DNA from: Kolteria novifilia
GTDB lineage: Bacteria > Planctomycetota > Planctomycetia > Kolteriales > Kolteriaceae
Direction of reading: 5' to 3'
Length of the DNA: 64,000 nt
Assembly (NCBI GenBank): GCA_007748055.1
Contig: CP036279.1
Coordinates: 4,278,001-4,342,000, forward strand
Shown: piece by piece, positions 27,703 through 38,137 of the stretch
Numbering within the stretch: position 1 is the stretch's first letter
How the letters are laid out: each line of letters begins with the position of its first letter
Made by a program: the position numbers and the translations under genes
The notes under the pieces: model-generated
Databases searched by the model: none
Told to the model about the DNA's origin: nothing
What the model saw: only the letters and a program-made list of their open reading frames with translations

Positions 27703-28119
27703 AGGGTGTAACGTCCTGTGGTGTTATCAAACGCGGATCATTCGACACTAAAGCCGCGAAGTCTGCGCGTCAAATGAACTCCCCCCAGACATCCGGGGTT
27801 AGCCATTTGCTGGAACCATTACTTTCGGAATGATTCACCGAACGCCACGCGGTGACCCCTCAGTCTGCGCTACGCCCTAATACGTAGCAGACCACGCAGC
27901 GTTGGAAAAATCACTCGAAAAACCTCAACGATGCTCCAAAATCACGTCGGCTTTGCCCGAGCGAGAATATTGACCGGGGCGCCGGAGCCCCTTACGCTAG
28001 AGAAAACCAACCGACTACTTCATCGGGACAAGTCAGGGAAAAACGACCCCACGATGCCGGGACCGACTCCCGAGCCGTCGCCTTGCCCCGCCCCAACATG
28101 GTTCGCGAAGGACAACACG
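27703..28119. other. Divergent intergenic region with a GGGGC hairpin
   Basis: 417 bp between the metalloprotease and the small gene at 28120. A hairpin GGGGC-gccgga-GCCCC at 27976-27991 lies in a stretch (CGGAGCCCCTTACGCTAG) that looks like a recurrent planctomycete intergenic motif. An A/T-rich stretch at 27905-27935 may be a promoter. The frame of the downstream gene is open here but has no coding character. Confidence 0.45.
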
Positions 28120-28359
28120 ATGCTCACTCCTGCCCAAGTGCTCGACGAATATCACCTCGAGGTCCGCTGCAAGCTCTTGGAAATCGCCGCGATCTTCGAT
28201 CGCTACGACCGAGCCGGTGCGGCCTTCCCTGACGAGCGAGCCGACGACGATTTTCGCCACGAGCGCGTCCGGGCATCCCTGGAAGTCCTCGCCAGCGACA
28301 AGGAAAACGCCTCGCGCGCCGAAAAGTTGGCTCGCATCTTCTCCGGTCCCGTGGACTAG
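28120..28359 (+). CDS. Small conserved-type cytoplasmic protein beside the TatD-like hydrolase
   Basis: 79 residues, highly charged and predicted alpha-helical, with no signal peptide or membrane helix. The start is fixed by GAAGGA seven bases before the ATG at 28120; the frame is open further upstream but with poor coding character. Sequence reads MLTPAQVLDEYHLEVRCKLL and later DRYDRAGAAFPDERADDDFR. I do not recognise the family. It ends 66 bp before the TatD-like gene on the same strand, so the two are probably co-transcribed and may work together. Confidence 0.7.
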   Translation: MLTPAQVLDEYHLEVRCKLLEIAAIFDRYDRAGAAFPDERADDDFRHERVRASLEVLASDKENASRAEKLARIFSGPVD

Positions 28360-28425
28360 TCAGCGCCACGCGAATCGTTTCGATCACGTAGCCCGTCATC
28401 AAGACCACAAGACACAAGGTGCCGC

Positions 28426-29286
28426 ATGTACATCATTCAACCGCACTATCACGCGATTGCTCGAACGGCCCAAGATTACGAACGCATGGCGATGTCCGGC
28501 GTCGTCGCGGTCGCCGAGCCCGCCTTCTGGGCGGGCTTCGACCGAAAGTATCCCGAGACCTTCCTTGATTACTTTCGACAAATCAGTGAGTTCGAGCCGA
28601 CCCGAGCAGCCGATTACGGCATAAGACATTTCTCTTGGGTGGCGGTTAATCCGAAAGAGGCGGAGAACCTTACCCTCGCTCGCGAGGTTCTCTCCCAGAT
28701 GGCCGAGTTCTTCGACAATCCCGGCGTCCTCGGCGTCGGCGAAACCGGGCTGCACAAGAGCACGTCCAACGAGATCGCGATCCTTCAAGAGCACGTCGAC
28801 TTGGCGATGAAGCACGGTCAACTCGTCCTCATCCATACGCCCCACCTCGACGACAAACTCAAGGGAACCCTCAAAGTCCTCGACGTTCTCCGCGAAATGG
28901 ACGTCGATCGCGACCGCATCTGGATCGACCACGTCGAGGAACACACCGTCAAGGCGGTCCTCGACGAAGGCTACTGGGCAGGGATGACGATCTACCCGCT
29001 GACCAAGATGACGCCCGAGCGAACCGCCGACATCCTCGAGATTTACGGCCACGAGCGACTCCTGGTCAACTCTTCGGCCGACTGGGGCCCGAGCGATCCC
29101 TTCACGCTTCAGGCCTGCATCCTGGAGTACAAGCGCCGCGGACACAGCGAGCAGGAATGCCTCGAGGTCTTCCACAACAACCCCGCTCGTTTCCTCGGCC
29201 AGAACCCGAAGTTCGACATCAAGCCGATCCGCTTCGAGTCGTTCGACGAGCTTCCCGCCAAGGCGGCCGTCGCCTCCAGTACCTAG
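28426..29286 (+). CDS. TatD-like metal-dependent hydrolase (EboB-like)
   Basis: 286 residues, a full TIM-barrel amidohydrolase of the TatD type. Metal ligands visible in order are H-Y-H in QPHYHAIART, the Glu in LGVGETGL, the His in LIHTPH, the His in IWIDHVEEHT and the Asp in VNSSADWGPSD. The whole pattern (AVAEPAFWAGF near the start, MTIYPLTKMTPERT later) resembles the TatD-family hydrolase of cyanobacterial ebo-type clusters more than classical TatD DNases. The other ebo genes are not in the window. AAGGTG lies five bases before the ATG. A strong terminator follows. The substrate is unknown. Confidence 0.85.
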   Translation: MYIIQPHYHAIARTAQDYERMAMSGVVAVAEPAFWAGFDRKYPETFLDYFRQISEFEPTRAADYGIRHFSWVAVNPKEAENLTLAREVLSQMAEFFDNPGVLGVGETGLHKSTSNEIAILQEHVDLAMKHGQLVLIHTPHLDDKLKGTLKVLDVLREMDVDRDRIWIDHVEEHTVKAVLDEGYWAGMTIYPLTKMTPERTADILEIYGHERLLVNSSADWGPSDPFTLQACILEYKRRGHSEQECLEVFHNNPARFLGQNPKFDIKPIRFESFDELPAKAAVASST

Positions 29287-29341
29287 TCGCCTCCAGCCCA
29301 ACGGGCGATCAATCAGCTCCTCCAGCCCACGATCAACAACC

Positions 29342-29368
29342 GGCCCGCCCTACCCCGGCGGGCCTTCG
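29342..29368 (+). terminator. Terminator after the TatD-like gene
   Basis: Eight-base GC stem GGCCCGCC / GGCGGGCC with a seven-base loop, followed by TTCG, 55 bp beyond the stop codon. Confidence 0.6.
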
Positions 29369-29423
29369 AACGAACCGATGTATTGAGTGTTTCTTCAAGC
29401 GCAACCCAAGGGGCCCGAACGGA

Positions 29424-30059
29424 ATGATCCGAATGCTCTTCCCGATCCTCACGACCGCCGTGGTGCTGGTTTCCGCTCCCCTCACGCGGGGTGGTGAGAC
29501 AAGCGAGGCGACGAAAGCCAAGCTAAAGAAGGATGGATTCGTCGAACTCTTCGATGGCAAGTCCCTCTCCGGTTGGGACTCGGTCGAGAATCCCAACGTC
29601 TGGTCCGTCACCCCTGAGGGCGCGATCAAGGGGGACGGCCCACGCAGCCATCTCTTCAGCCCGAAGGAGTACACCGATTTCCACTATCGCGCCGATGTGA
29701 AGATCAACCATGGCGGCAATAGCGGCATGTACTTTCGCACCAAGAAGGAAGGCGGCTGGCCGACCGGCTACGAGGCCCAGGTCAACAACACCCACAAAGA
29801 TCCCAAGAAAACCGGCAGCCTCTACAACATCAAGAACGTCACCGAACAGCAGATTCCGGACGACACGTGGTGGGTTCAGGAAGTGATCGCCAAGGGCAAT
29901 CGCATCATCATCAAGGTCAATGGCAAGACGGTCGTCGACCATGTCGACCCCGAGAAGCGACACTCGAAGGGACACTTCGCCCTACAGCAGCACCATCCCG
30001 GCAGCGTCGTTCAGTACAAGAACGTGATGGTCAAGGATCTGGCGAAGGACAAGAACTGA
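29424..30059 (+). CDS. Secreted DUF1080 (3-keto-disaccharide hydrolase / LamG-like) protein
   Basis: 211 residues from the ATG at 29424 (AAGGGG ten bases upstream); 29433 is an alternative. The frame extends further upstream into the preceding gene's tail and is not used. A signal peptide ends near LTRGGE. The body has the DUF1080 markers FVELFDGKSLSGWDS, GNSGMYFRTK, GYEAQVNNTH and a final VVQYKNVMVKDL strand. The fold is a concanavalin-like sandwich; several relatives cleave 3-keto-glycosides or bind sugars, but the substrate here is not known. Exported to the periplasm or outside. A perfect hairpin follows. Confidence 0.9.
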   Translation: MIRMLFPILTTAVVLVSAPLTRGGETSEATKAKLKKDGFVELFDGKSLSGWDSVENPNVWSVTPEGAIKGDGPRSHLFSPKEYTDFHYRADVKINHGGNSGMYFRTKKEGGWPTGYEAQVNNTHKDPKKTGSLYNIKNVTEQQIPDDTWWVQEVIAKGNRIIIKVNGKTVVDHVDPEKRHSKGHFALQQHHPGSVVQYKNVMVKDLAKDKN

Positions 30060-30091
30060 GCGGAGTCTGCCGTCACTGCTGATCAAACGAC

Positions 30092-30115
30092 GAGCGGGGG
30101 CACTGTCCCCCGCTC
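30092..30115 (+). terminator. Hairpin after the DUF1080 gene
   Basis: Nine-base perfect stem GAGCGGGGG / CCCCCGCTC with a six-base loop, 32 bp after the stop. No T-run follows, so termination may need a factor. Confidence 0.5.
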
Positions 30116-30307
30116 CGAATAGCGCCACCTTTCCACCTCTCCCGCGTCGTTGCTCGAGTGAGCCTTTCGGGTCCGCGAAAGCGATTTTCTTCTCGCCTCG
30201 CTCCCCTTCCCTCGCATCAATTCGCCCCGGAAATCGTTGCTCGGCGGCGGGAAACATGCAAAATAGGCTTCTCTTCCACTTCTTCCTGGATACGCATACG
30301 GGGCCCA

Positions 30308-31231
30308 ATGCGCATGTACCGAAATCGATCGTTCCGCGCCGCGTTCACTCTTGTGGAACTCCTGGTGGTCATCGCGATCATCGGGGTTCTGGTGTCTCTG
30401 CTGTTGCCCGCCGTCCAACAGGCCCGCGAAGCGGGTCGGCGCATGCAGTGCGGAAACAACCTCAAGCAGCTTGGGGTCGCGTTGCACACCTACGCGGAAG
30501 CCCATGGCGTTCTGCCGCCGGGAGGCATGTGCGACAACGAACTCTCTTGGCTCGTCATGATTCTCCCGATGACCGAACGCCAATCGCTCTACGATCAATT
30601 CAGTCTCGTCGCCGGTCCGTACGAAGGGAGTGGTGGTACCGGTCCAGGCAAGAACGAACACGCGCTCAACCGCATTCCGACTTTTCTCTGCCCCACCGCG
30701 TCGAGCGATCTGGCGAACTACAACCCGGAGCGGATTCCCCCGAACACGGGAACGTTCCCCTACACGACCCACTACTACGGCGTCATGGGGCCGATTGGCA
30801 CCAATCCCGTCACCGGCAGCGCGTACACCAGCGACTCGCGCGGCTCGGCGTACGCCAGCATTGCTCAGCAAGGGATGCTCTATAACGACAGCTCGGTGCG
30901 GTTCGCTCAGGTCACCGACGGGCTATCGAAGACGTTCTTGATCGGGGAGACATCGTGGACCGGTTACGACCGCTACCGGTCGTGGGTCCGGGGCTGCGAC
31001 CCCTATTCGAATGGGCTCGCGATGGCGGCGGCGAAGAACGCCCGCTACCAACCGAGCGGGTTCTCGAACATCGGCGCCTTCAATGAAGGGGCCTTCGGAA
31101 GCAATCACCCTGGAGGTGTCCACTTCCTCAACGCCGATGGATCGCTCGTGTTTTTGAGTGAGAATGTCGACTTCGAGACGTTTCTCGGTCTCAGCAGCCG
31201 CAACGGCGGCGAACCGGTGCAGTTGGACTGA
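30308..31231 (+). CDS. DUF1559 domain protein with prepilin-like N-terminus
   Basis: 307 residues from the ATG at 30308 (30314 also possible). The in-frame part before it is unlikely because the prepilin leader [20 protein letters not shown] should be near the start. The leader differs from its paralogues in having Ala-Phe rather than Gly-Phe at the cleavage site, which may change processing efficiency. The C-terminal signature SNHPGGVHFLNADGSLVFLS is intact. It is not paired with a lipoprotein gene, unlike three of the other four DUF1559 loci here. Function unknown; probably an exported pseudopilin-like protein. Confidence 0.92.
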   Translation: MRMYRNRSFRAAFTLVELLVVIAIIGVLVSLLLPAVQQAREAGRRMQCGNNLKQLGVALHTYAEAHGVLPPGGMCDNELSWLVMILPMTERQSLYDQFSLVAGPYEGSGGTGPGKNEHALNRIPTFLCPTASSDLANYNPERIPPNTGTFPYTTHYYGVMGPIGTNPVTGSAYTSDSRGSAYASIAQQGMLYNDSSVRFAQVTDGLSKTFLIGETSWTGYDRYRSWVRGCDPYSNGLAMAAAKNARYQPSGFSNIGAFNEGAFGSNHPGGVHFLNADGSLVFLSENVDFETFLGLSSRNGGEPVQLD

Positions 31232-31479
31232 CCGTTCGCCCCTTGTCGATCCAAGGGCGTCAGCGGACCTGGCTTGGGAAATAGAGAGGATCTCTTCCTT
31301 CCCAGTGACCGGGCGGCCTCGGTTGCTTGCCAGCCGAGGTGGCGAAGCCACAAGAGGCTCCGGATGACACGGTCATTCATGCACGACAACGAACACTTCT
31401 CTTGGCCGCTACGCTTCCCCAGATGGACAAACAATCTGGGCCCAACCAAGCATCCCAGTGCTCCCTCTTCGCGAGCGGC

Positions 31480-32670
31480 TTAGTTCGCGTTCTGCGAGGT
31501 GACGGCTTTGCTCGGCGCGGGCTCGGTCGAGTTGGCGGTCCCCTCCTTCGCCTTGGGCTCGGACGGGCGTCCCACCATCTGACGATTGAAGAGCGCCGGA
31601 TCGAAGGGATCGGGCTCGGGAGCGGACGGCACCACCGGCTGACGGTCGACGGCGAAGCCATCCCCGCGTGGCTTCGAGGTGATCACTCTCGTTCCCCCCG
31701 GACGCGTGGGACGACCGATGAACCGCTGGCGTGGGATCGGCATCGACTGCGAACCGCTCCGCACGAGGGGCTCGCTCGCCTCTTGCTCGCTGGGCGCCGC
31801 GATCGGTAGTGACGTGTCGTAGTCATGGGTCGTCACGACATGCGCGACCCAATCTCTGAGTTCACGATAGTTGGGATCGTTGACGCCCGCCATCGGCGGA
31901 ACCCGGCGTCCGCCGTGAGCTTCGAGCGCGAAGTAGAGAATCGGGCTCTGTTCCGGCCGCTCGAAGTCGATCGCCTGCTTGACCGCTTCCAGATTGCGGG
32001 CCGTGAGACGCTGCTCAAGCCCGTGTCGTCCCAGTGGCCGGCGATAGAGCCGGAACTCGCCGCGATAGAGCGAACTTCCGTGGCAACCGGCGTCGGCACA
32101 CCGATTGACGAGAAACTTCTCGAGCTGGACGTAGTTCTCAAAGGCCTCGTTCCCGTGGGCCAACTGAAACGATTCGATCACCGCGGCGGGATCGGCCATC
32201 ACCACGTGCCGGCGTCGCGGGCGAATCTGATGGTCGGGGCGGACGCTGCGGCGCGTCTTCTTGGTCATCCGGCGAAGCCAGAGGGCCGCATCCTCGTGAG
32301 CGGGATCGAGCGAGAGGACGTGGCGTAGCTCCGATTCCTTTTGATCGGTGAGCTTGTTCTTCCCGCACCACATCGCCAAGCGGAAGTGTGCCTCGGAGTC
32401 GTTGAGGGGAATCCGCGTCTTCTTGAACTCGTAGAGTTCGACCATCGTGTCGGCCACGAGGGCGACTTGGTCGCGCGGGAAGACGATCGTCCCGCCGGAC
32501 TTGTGGACCGCGACGCCATCTCCTTCGCGGAAGACGTCTCCCTCCATCACCCGATCGTTGGTGAGAAGGACGAACCGCGTCGTCGCCTCTTTCGCGTGGA
32601 GCGCCCAGGGACACGCCACGAGCGCCAGCAGCGCGACAACGCCACGAGAGTGTTGGATGAGAGTATTCAT
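31480..32670 (-). CDS. Exported protein of unknown function with a CX4CH motif
   Basis: 396 residues from the ATG at 32670; the frame starts at a TTG nine codons earlier but the ATG gives a clean signal peptide (GVVALLALVACPWALHA). The N-terminal half has ATTRFVLLTNDRVMEGDVF and repeated short strands, then a helical part (LTDQKESELRHVLSLDPAHED) resembling one TPR-like pair. Residues near 193-199 carry CADAGCH, a CX4CH motif like those in planctomycete cytochrome-like domains (DUF1549-type neighbours), followed by RGEFRLYRRPLG. This may bind haem weakly or not at all. The last 110 residues are Pro/Ser-rich and disordered. No partner genes adjoin. Role unknown. Confidence 0.72.
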   Translation of the reverse strand: MNTLIQHSRGVVALLALVACPWALHAKEATTRFVLLTNDRVMEGDVFREGDGVAVHKSGGTIVFPRDQVALVADTMVELYEFKKTRIPLNDSEAHFRLAMWCGKNKLTDQKESELRHVLSLDPAHEDAALWLRRMTKKTRRSVRPDHQIRPRRRHVVMADPAAVIESFQLAHGNEAFENYVQLEKFLVNRCADAGCHGSSLYRGEFRLYRRPLGRHGLEQRLTARNLEAVKQAIDFERPEQSPILYFALEAHGGRRVPPMAGVNDPNYRELRDWVAHVVTTHDYDTSLPIAAPSEQEASEPLVRSGSQSMPIPRQRFIGRPTRPGGTRVITSKPRGDGFAVDRQPVVPSAPEPDPFDPALFNRQMVGRPSEPKAKEGTANSTEPAPSKAVTSQNAN

Positions 32671-32861
32671 GGTGCCGGCCGATAGCGTCGCATTCAAAAC
32701 GGGTCAACCCCAGATTGCCTGGAGCCGATGGCATACTCGCTCATCCGTCAATCGCCCGTCCGTCAATGTCTAGCGGAGTCCAATCAATGGGAAATGCCCG
32801 CATGCCGGTCGCCGACGTAGCCGCGACGCGGCGGCCGGGGCTACCCAGAATGGTTGGAACC

Positions 32862-32894
32862 AAGAAAAACAACAGGGCCGCACGTGGCGGCCCC
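32862..32894 (-). terminator. Terminator of the Bax-inhibitor-1 family gene
   Basis: On the minus strand a GGGGCCGCC-type stem (GGGCCGC / GCGGCCC with a short loop) is followed by TGTTGTTTTTCTTGG, a good T-run. It begins 31 bp past the stop at 32926. Confidence 0.8.
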
Positions 32895-32925
32895 GAAGGT
32901 TGATCGTTGAATGCGCGACGTCTGC

Positions 32926-33681
32926 TTAGTCGCGGCTCATGAAGAGCTGGAGCACGTACCAGAAGAGCAGCGCGACCGAGGCGAAGAGCGCCGTCGCCGC
33001 ACCGACATACTGATCGGTCCGGTAATGATGCAACACCCGCGAGGTATCGTAGAGGATGTAGCCGGAGGCCAGGACGATCATCCCGACGGTGAACAGGATA
33101 CCGAGGCTGAACCCGAAGATCGCCGAGGCGATGATCAAGCCGAAGACCCCGAAGGTCGCGATGGTCAGGGCGGGAGCGAGGAAGGAGAAGTCCTTCTTCG
33201 TGACGAAAACAACCATCGACAAGGCCGCGAAGATCGCGATCGTCACCACTCCGGCGGTCGGTAGGATTCCGTACGGAACCGACTCCGTCGCCCCCATGCT
33301 GTTTGCGAGGTAGATGATCGGCGCGAAGATCAGCGATTCGGCGATCACGTAGAGACCGAGTCCCGCGTACTGCGTCTGTCGCGATCCGGAGAGCGACATG
33401 TTTCGCGCGACCGTCGCGACGAGGACAAAGGCGCCGAGCACGAGAAGCCATCCCCAGCCCTGGCCGTAGGTGGCGAGCATGCGCAGCAGCGTTTCGGCAA
33501 TACCACTCGACACGAAGACAGCTTCCAGTCCGACGAACGCGATGACCGCACCCGAGAGATGGAAATAGGTCTTGGAAATGAACTCCCCACGCAGATCGGC
33601 GGGGGCGTCGGCCGCGATCGAGAACCGATCGCTATACATCGAGCCGGGGGCTTCGAACGGATTGTTTCCCGAATAGCTCAT
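32926..33681 (-). CDS. Bax inhibitor-1 / YccA family membrane protein
   Basis: 251 residues from the ATG at 33681; GGAG lies seven bases upstream, and the TTG at 33684 is not needed. Seven hydrophobic segments follow a polar N-terminus of about 35 residues (NNPFEAPGSMYSDRF), the standard BI-1 topology. The last helices contain GYILYDTSRVLHHYRTDQY, where the family keeps a conserved Asp that gates ion leak, and ALFASVALLFWYVLQLF. In bacteria the family acts at the inner membrane, for example in quality control with FtsH or as a pH-sensitive calcium leak. The exact role here is not shown. It has its own terminator and no co-directional neighbour close upstream. Confidence 0.92.
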   Translation of the reverse strand: MSYSGNNPFEAPGSMYSDRFSIAADAPADLRGEFISKTYFHLSGAVIAFVGLEAVFVSSGIAETLLRMLATYGQGWGWLLVLGAFVLVATVARNMSLSGSRQTQYAGLGLYVIAESLIFAPIIYLANSMGATESVPYGILPTAGVVTIAIFAALSMVVFVTKKDFSFLAPALTIATFGVFGLIIASAIFGFSLGILFTVGMIVLASGYILYDTSRVLHHYRTDQYVGAATALFASVALLFWYVLQLFMSRD

Positions 33682-33919
33682 CAAGAGGCTCCTGTTATTG
33701 CCTTCGTTCCCACGGGGATCCGATTTACGGGACGTTTGTCTTCCTCAAAAATACGGAACGGGCGGAGGGAAGTAAAGATTGTGCTTTCCCCTTCACTGCA
33801 CCGAATGACCCCGTCGCGCCGCAGCCCCGGTAGAGCCGTGACAACTTCCAAGCGAATCTTCCGCGCAAGGCTTCACGGACCGGCAGAGTCACCGCCACCG
33901 AGAAAGCCTTCCAACAAAC

Positions 33920-35344
<1,425 letters not shown>

Positions 35345-35383
35345 CCTGGTGTCACTTTGGCATGTTTCGGTTGACCCGAATTC

Positions 35384-35411
35384 AATGTACATAAACCTGC
35401 CAAAATGACAA
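35384..35411 (-). promoter_or_regulatory. Candidate sigma-70-type promoter of the NtrC-family gene
   Basis: Reading the minus strand, TTGTCA and TACATT are 16 bases apart, about 40 bp before the ATG at 35344. The pair agrees with the -35 and -10 consensus at 5 and 4 of 6 positions. The site would place the start of transcription downstream of the ATG at 35392, ruling that start out. Confidence 0.4.
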
Positions 35412-35472
35412 GCCCGAACAGGGATGCCAAAACACCATCCCTCACAACATATTGATAATCAAGGATTTACGA

Positions 35473-36333
35473 TCAGAAACGGCCTTCGATCGCCAAGCCG
35501 CTGACACCCTGCTCGTGGTCGACGTAGGGTTGGAGACAGAGGGACTCGTGCCGTTGGAGGTGGCCCTTCGCGACCGACTTGCCGACGACATAGCCCAGGA
35601 CCGCCCCAAAGATCACGTCGCTAAGATCGTGCTTGCGGCCATCGATACGTTGCCAGCTGACCAGACCAGCCACCGTGTACGCCCCTAGCCCGATCCAGGG
35701 GCCGTGATACTCTTCGATCACCGCGGCCGAGGCAAAGCTCGAAGCGGTATGGCCCGAGGGAAAGCCGCCGCTGCCGCCGTCGGGCCGTCGCGTGTTCCAC
35801 GCGGATTTGAGCACCGCCACCGAGGCGTCGGTGATGATCAGCGAGCTGAGCCAAGCGCAACTGAACTCGTGCTGGGGAACGTTGTCGGTAATGAGGCTCG
35901 TGCCGTAGAGGGTCGCTCCGATGCCGGCTTGCGTGCCGGGATGGCCGATGACGTCGAAGACGTTGTTGAAGCCTCCCCAGCGCCGGGCGTGGTCGGCGGT
36001 GTTTTGGCGAACCTCCGCGTCCCAGTTGTTGGCCGAGTAAGCCGCGAGTCCTCCACCCGCCCCAAGGAGGAGACCGTTTTTGAGTGTCACGATTGACTTG
36101 GTGTCTTCCCACAGCGAGTGGGGATAGGCGCGGAGGTCATCGCGCAGCCGGGGCGAAGGACAGGTCGGCAACCACTCGGCGGAGGGCTCATCGACCACGG
36201 GAACCTCCTCCCAGTCGACGATCTCCTCGGCGACGCTCGTGGACCAGGGTGCGATCAGCACCGCCAGGCAGACGAGCAGCAGCACGATTCGTGAGTCGCG
36301 CGTCGGCAGTTCCCGGCCAACCGGTGGGGTCAT
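35473..36333 (-). CDS. Exported PAP2-family phosphatase
   Basis: 286 residues. GGGAG lies six bases before the ATG. A signal peptide or anchor (IVLLLVCLAVLIAPWSTSVA) precedes a polar part, then two to three hydrophobic helices. The three phosphatase motifs are visible: KSAWNTRRP (K-x6-R-P), GGFPSGHTASS (P-S-G-H) and QRIDGRKHDLSD (R-x5-H-x3-D, with Gln where Ser is usual). The catalytic His pair is intact. The family removes phosphate from lipid phosphates such as undecaprenyl pyrophosphate or phosphatidic acid at the periplasmic face. It has no operon partner; the regulator gene lies 128 bp downstream on the same strand. Substrate cannot be assigned. Confidence 0.9.
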   Translation of the reverse strand: MTPPVGRELPTRDSRIVLLLVCLAVLIAPWSTSVAEEIVDWEEVPVVDEPSAEWLPTCPSPRLRDDLRAYPHSLWEDTKSIVTLKNGLLLGAGGGLAAYSANNWDAEVRQNTADHARRWGGFNNVFDVIGHPGTQAGIGATLYGTSLITDNVPQHEFSCAWLSSLIITDASVAVLKSAWNTRRPDGGSGGFPSGHTASSFASAAVIEEYHGPWIGLGAYTVAGLVSWQRIDGRKHDLSDVIFGAVLGYVVGKSVAKGHLQRHESLCLQPYVDHEQGVSGLAIEGRF

Positions 36334-36435
36334 CGAATCTCCCGAAGTGAGGAAACGGGTCCATCGCCCCGTTTCCCCATCATCGGCCAGCGCGTGGTCC
36401 GCACTGGAGGAATTGCCCGGACGCCCCAGCGCGGA

Positions 36436-36930
36436 TCAGTTCTCAAGGACGATGTCGTAGCTGACCTCGCCCTCGGTTACCTCGGTCGTGAGCGGAGTCG
36501 TGACCCCACTGCGATAGACGGGAGGGATGTTGACGGGATCGGGGAGAGCCGGAGGCCGCCCGTCTTCCCTCATCTCCCCAATCGGCGGCAGCGGCATGAT
36601 GACGACGGTGTAGTGACCGACCGGCACCTTGGGAAGCGCGTAGGCCCCATCCATGTCGAGCTTCGCCTGGTGGACTTGCCCACGCGCGGTGTCCTGAAAC
36701 GTGACAAGCCCCTGGTTCACGGGCTTGCCGGCGTGAACGACCGTCCCTTTGACATCCCCCGTCGGACCAACGTCCACCTCCGAACCACCGCAACCGACCA
36801 GCAGCATCGCGAGCGCGGTCCAGGTGACGCGAGCGCCAGCCCATCGCCGGAGCGTTCCCTTCCGTCGGTTCGCCAAAGAGGATCCATGGGAAGTCTTTTC
36901 GGTCCCAAAGCCATGGCCGTTGGTCGCCAC
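36436..36930 (-). CDS. Small lipoprotein with carboxypeptidase-regulatory-like domain
   Basis: 164 residues starting at a GTG at 36930, preceded by GGAGGAGAAGG. A long N-terminal polar part (about 35 residues) precedes a lipoprotein signal ending TALAMLLVGCGG. The mature part, GPTGDVKGTVVHAGKPVNQG and YALPKVPVGHYTVVIMPLP, is a transthyretin-like or carboxypeptidase-regulatory-like beta-sandwich. It lies 47 bp downstream of a DUF1559 gene and so is co-transcribed with the two tandem DUF1559 paralogues. The same kind of lipoprotein accompanies DUF1559 genes at 10188 and 52602. Function unknown; a periplasmic partner of the pseudopilin-like proteins is only an inference. Confidence 0.85.
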   Translation of the reverse strand: MATNGHGFGTEKTSHGSSLANRRKGTLRRWAGARVTWTALAMLLVGCGGSEVDVGPTGDVKGTVVHAGKPVNQGLVTFQDTARGQVHQAKLDMDGAYALPKVPVGHYTVVIMPLPPIGEMREDGRPPALPDPVNIPPVYRSGVTTPLTTEVTEGEVSYDIVLEN

Positions 36931-36977
36931 CTACCTTCTCCTCCCAAGAGTGAGTTCGCCATCATGACCGCCGATCG

Positions 36978-37934
36978 TCAGTAGTCGCCGAGAACGTGTC
37001 CGTCATCGCGATCACACAAATCGAACAGCGTCGAGACGTCCAATGATGTCGAGAGGAACTGGGAATGTCCATCGGCGAATAGAACGAGAGCTCCTCCGGG
37101 ATGGATCGACTGAATCGGCGTATTGGCCGTGTTGTCGCCGGAGTAATAGCCCGGCGTGCCGGCGGCGGGCGCACTGGGCGTGTTGTGCCCAATGGGGAAG
37201 GCGACGGTGGTCGTATTCCAGTTTCTCTCGGGCACCGAGCCATCGCCACTCGGAGAGCGCGTGAACTCACTGCCCATCTGCCCGCCGTAGTTGTACGAGG
37301 CTCGAATGTCGTTGGTCCCGTTGCTCGCAAGGCCCGACTGCTCCGCCACCATGATCGTTCGGCTCAGACCGTCGGTGACGTTGGCCGGTCGCGTCGCGGC
37401 GTTGGAGTTCATCACCCCTCCGGCGCCGACGGGCCCCCTGGTTCTGGTGTTGTCGACCGTGCTGTGATTGATGGAGCCCACCACCGCGACGTACATCGGC
37501 AAGGAGAGGTTCACGTCTTGCGGCGAGAAGTTCCTCAGGTGGGGCAACGGGCTGGAAGGGCAGAACATGTACTCGGGAGCGAAGTTGTTGAACGTCGCCT
37601 GGTTCTTGGCCCCCATCGAACCGACCCAACCACAACGACGAGTGAACTCGAGCTTGTCGTAGGTGTTGGCGTGCTCGGTGAATGGAAGGGTATAGATCCA
37701 CCAAGTGAACTGAAAGTAGTTGAACTCGGACCCCAGCGTCGCCGGTGGAAAACAACCGTGCGTCTCTTGGTAGTTGTGAATCGCCAACCCCATCTGTTTG
37801 AGGTTGTTGTTGCACTGGCTTCGACGCGCCGCTTCGCGGGCTTGCTGGATGGCGGGCAACAAGAGCCCAACAAGCACGCCGATGATGGCGATGACGACTA
37901 GTAGTTCGACCAGAGTGAATCCTCGACGGCGCAT
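36978..37934 (-). CDS. DUF1559 prepilin-like protein, tandem paralogue 1
   Basis: 318 residues from the ATG at 37934 (GGAG seven bases upstream). The upstream in-frame extension to 38114 has no ribosome site and would bury the leader. The leader is [20 protein letters not shown] followed by a hydrophobic helix and [19 protein letters not shown]. The C-terminal signature [20 protein letters not shown] is intact. It has exactly the same length as the neighbouring paralogue at 38138 and is nearly identical to it in the last third, showing a recent tandem duplication. Followed by the lipoprotein at 36436. Role unknown. Confidence 0.93.
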   Translation of the reverse strand: MRRRGFTLVELLVVIAIIGVLVGLLLPAIQQAREAARRSQCNNNLKQMGLAIHNYQETHGCFPPATLGSEFNYFQFTWWIYTLPFTEHANTYDKLEFTRRCGWVGSMGAKNQATFNNFAPEYMFCPSSPLPHLRNFSPQDVNLSLPMYVAVVGSINHSTVDNTRTRGPVGAGGVMNSNAATRPANVTDGLSRTIMVAEQSGLASNGTNDIRASYNYGGQMGSEFTRSPSGDGSVPERNWNTTTVAFPIGHNTPSAPAAGTPGYYSGDNTANTPIQSIHPGGALVLFADGHSQFLSTSLDVSTLFDLCDRDDGHVLGDY

Positions 37935-38137
37935 AAACGGTCTCCGCGTGTCAGAACATTGGTTAGCCAACAAGCCCCCCGCTCCAAGCGAGAGACGACA
38001 CCCTCCCTCGCCGTTTCGCAAATCTCGACCCCTATGACTCGGACGGACACGCCCACCCACGGGATCGACATGGTGACATCGTGATGGCAGTCTTGAACCG
38101 CGATCGTTGGTCAACCGCTCGGGCTTGACTCGGAACG

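Noticed and set aside
35370-35412. Possible sigma-54 (-24/-12) site before the NtrC-family gene
   Set aside because: TTGGCA is present, but the -12 GC element is not at the required spacing. A sigma-70-type pair in the same stretch fits better.
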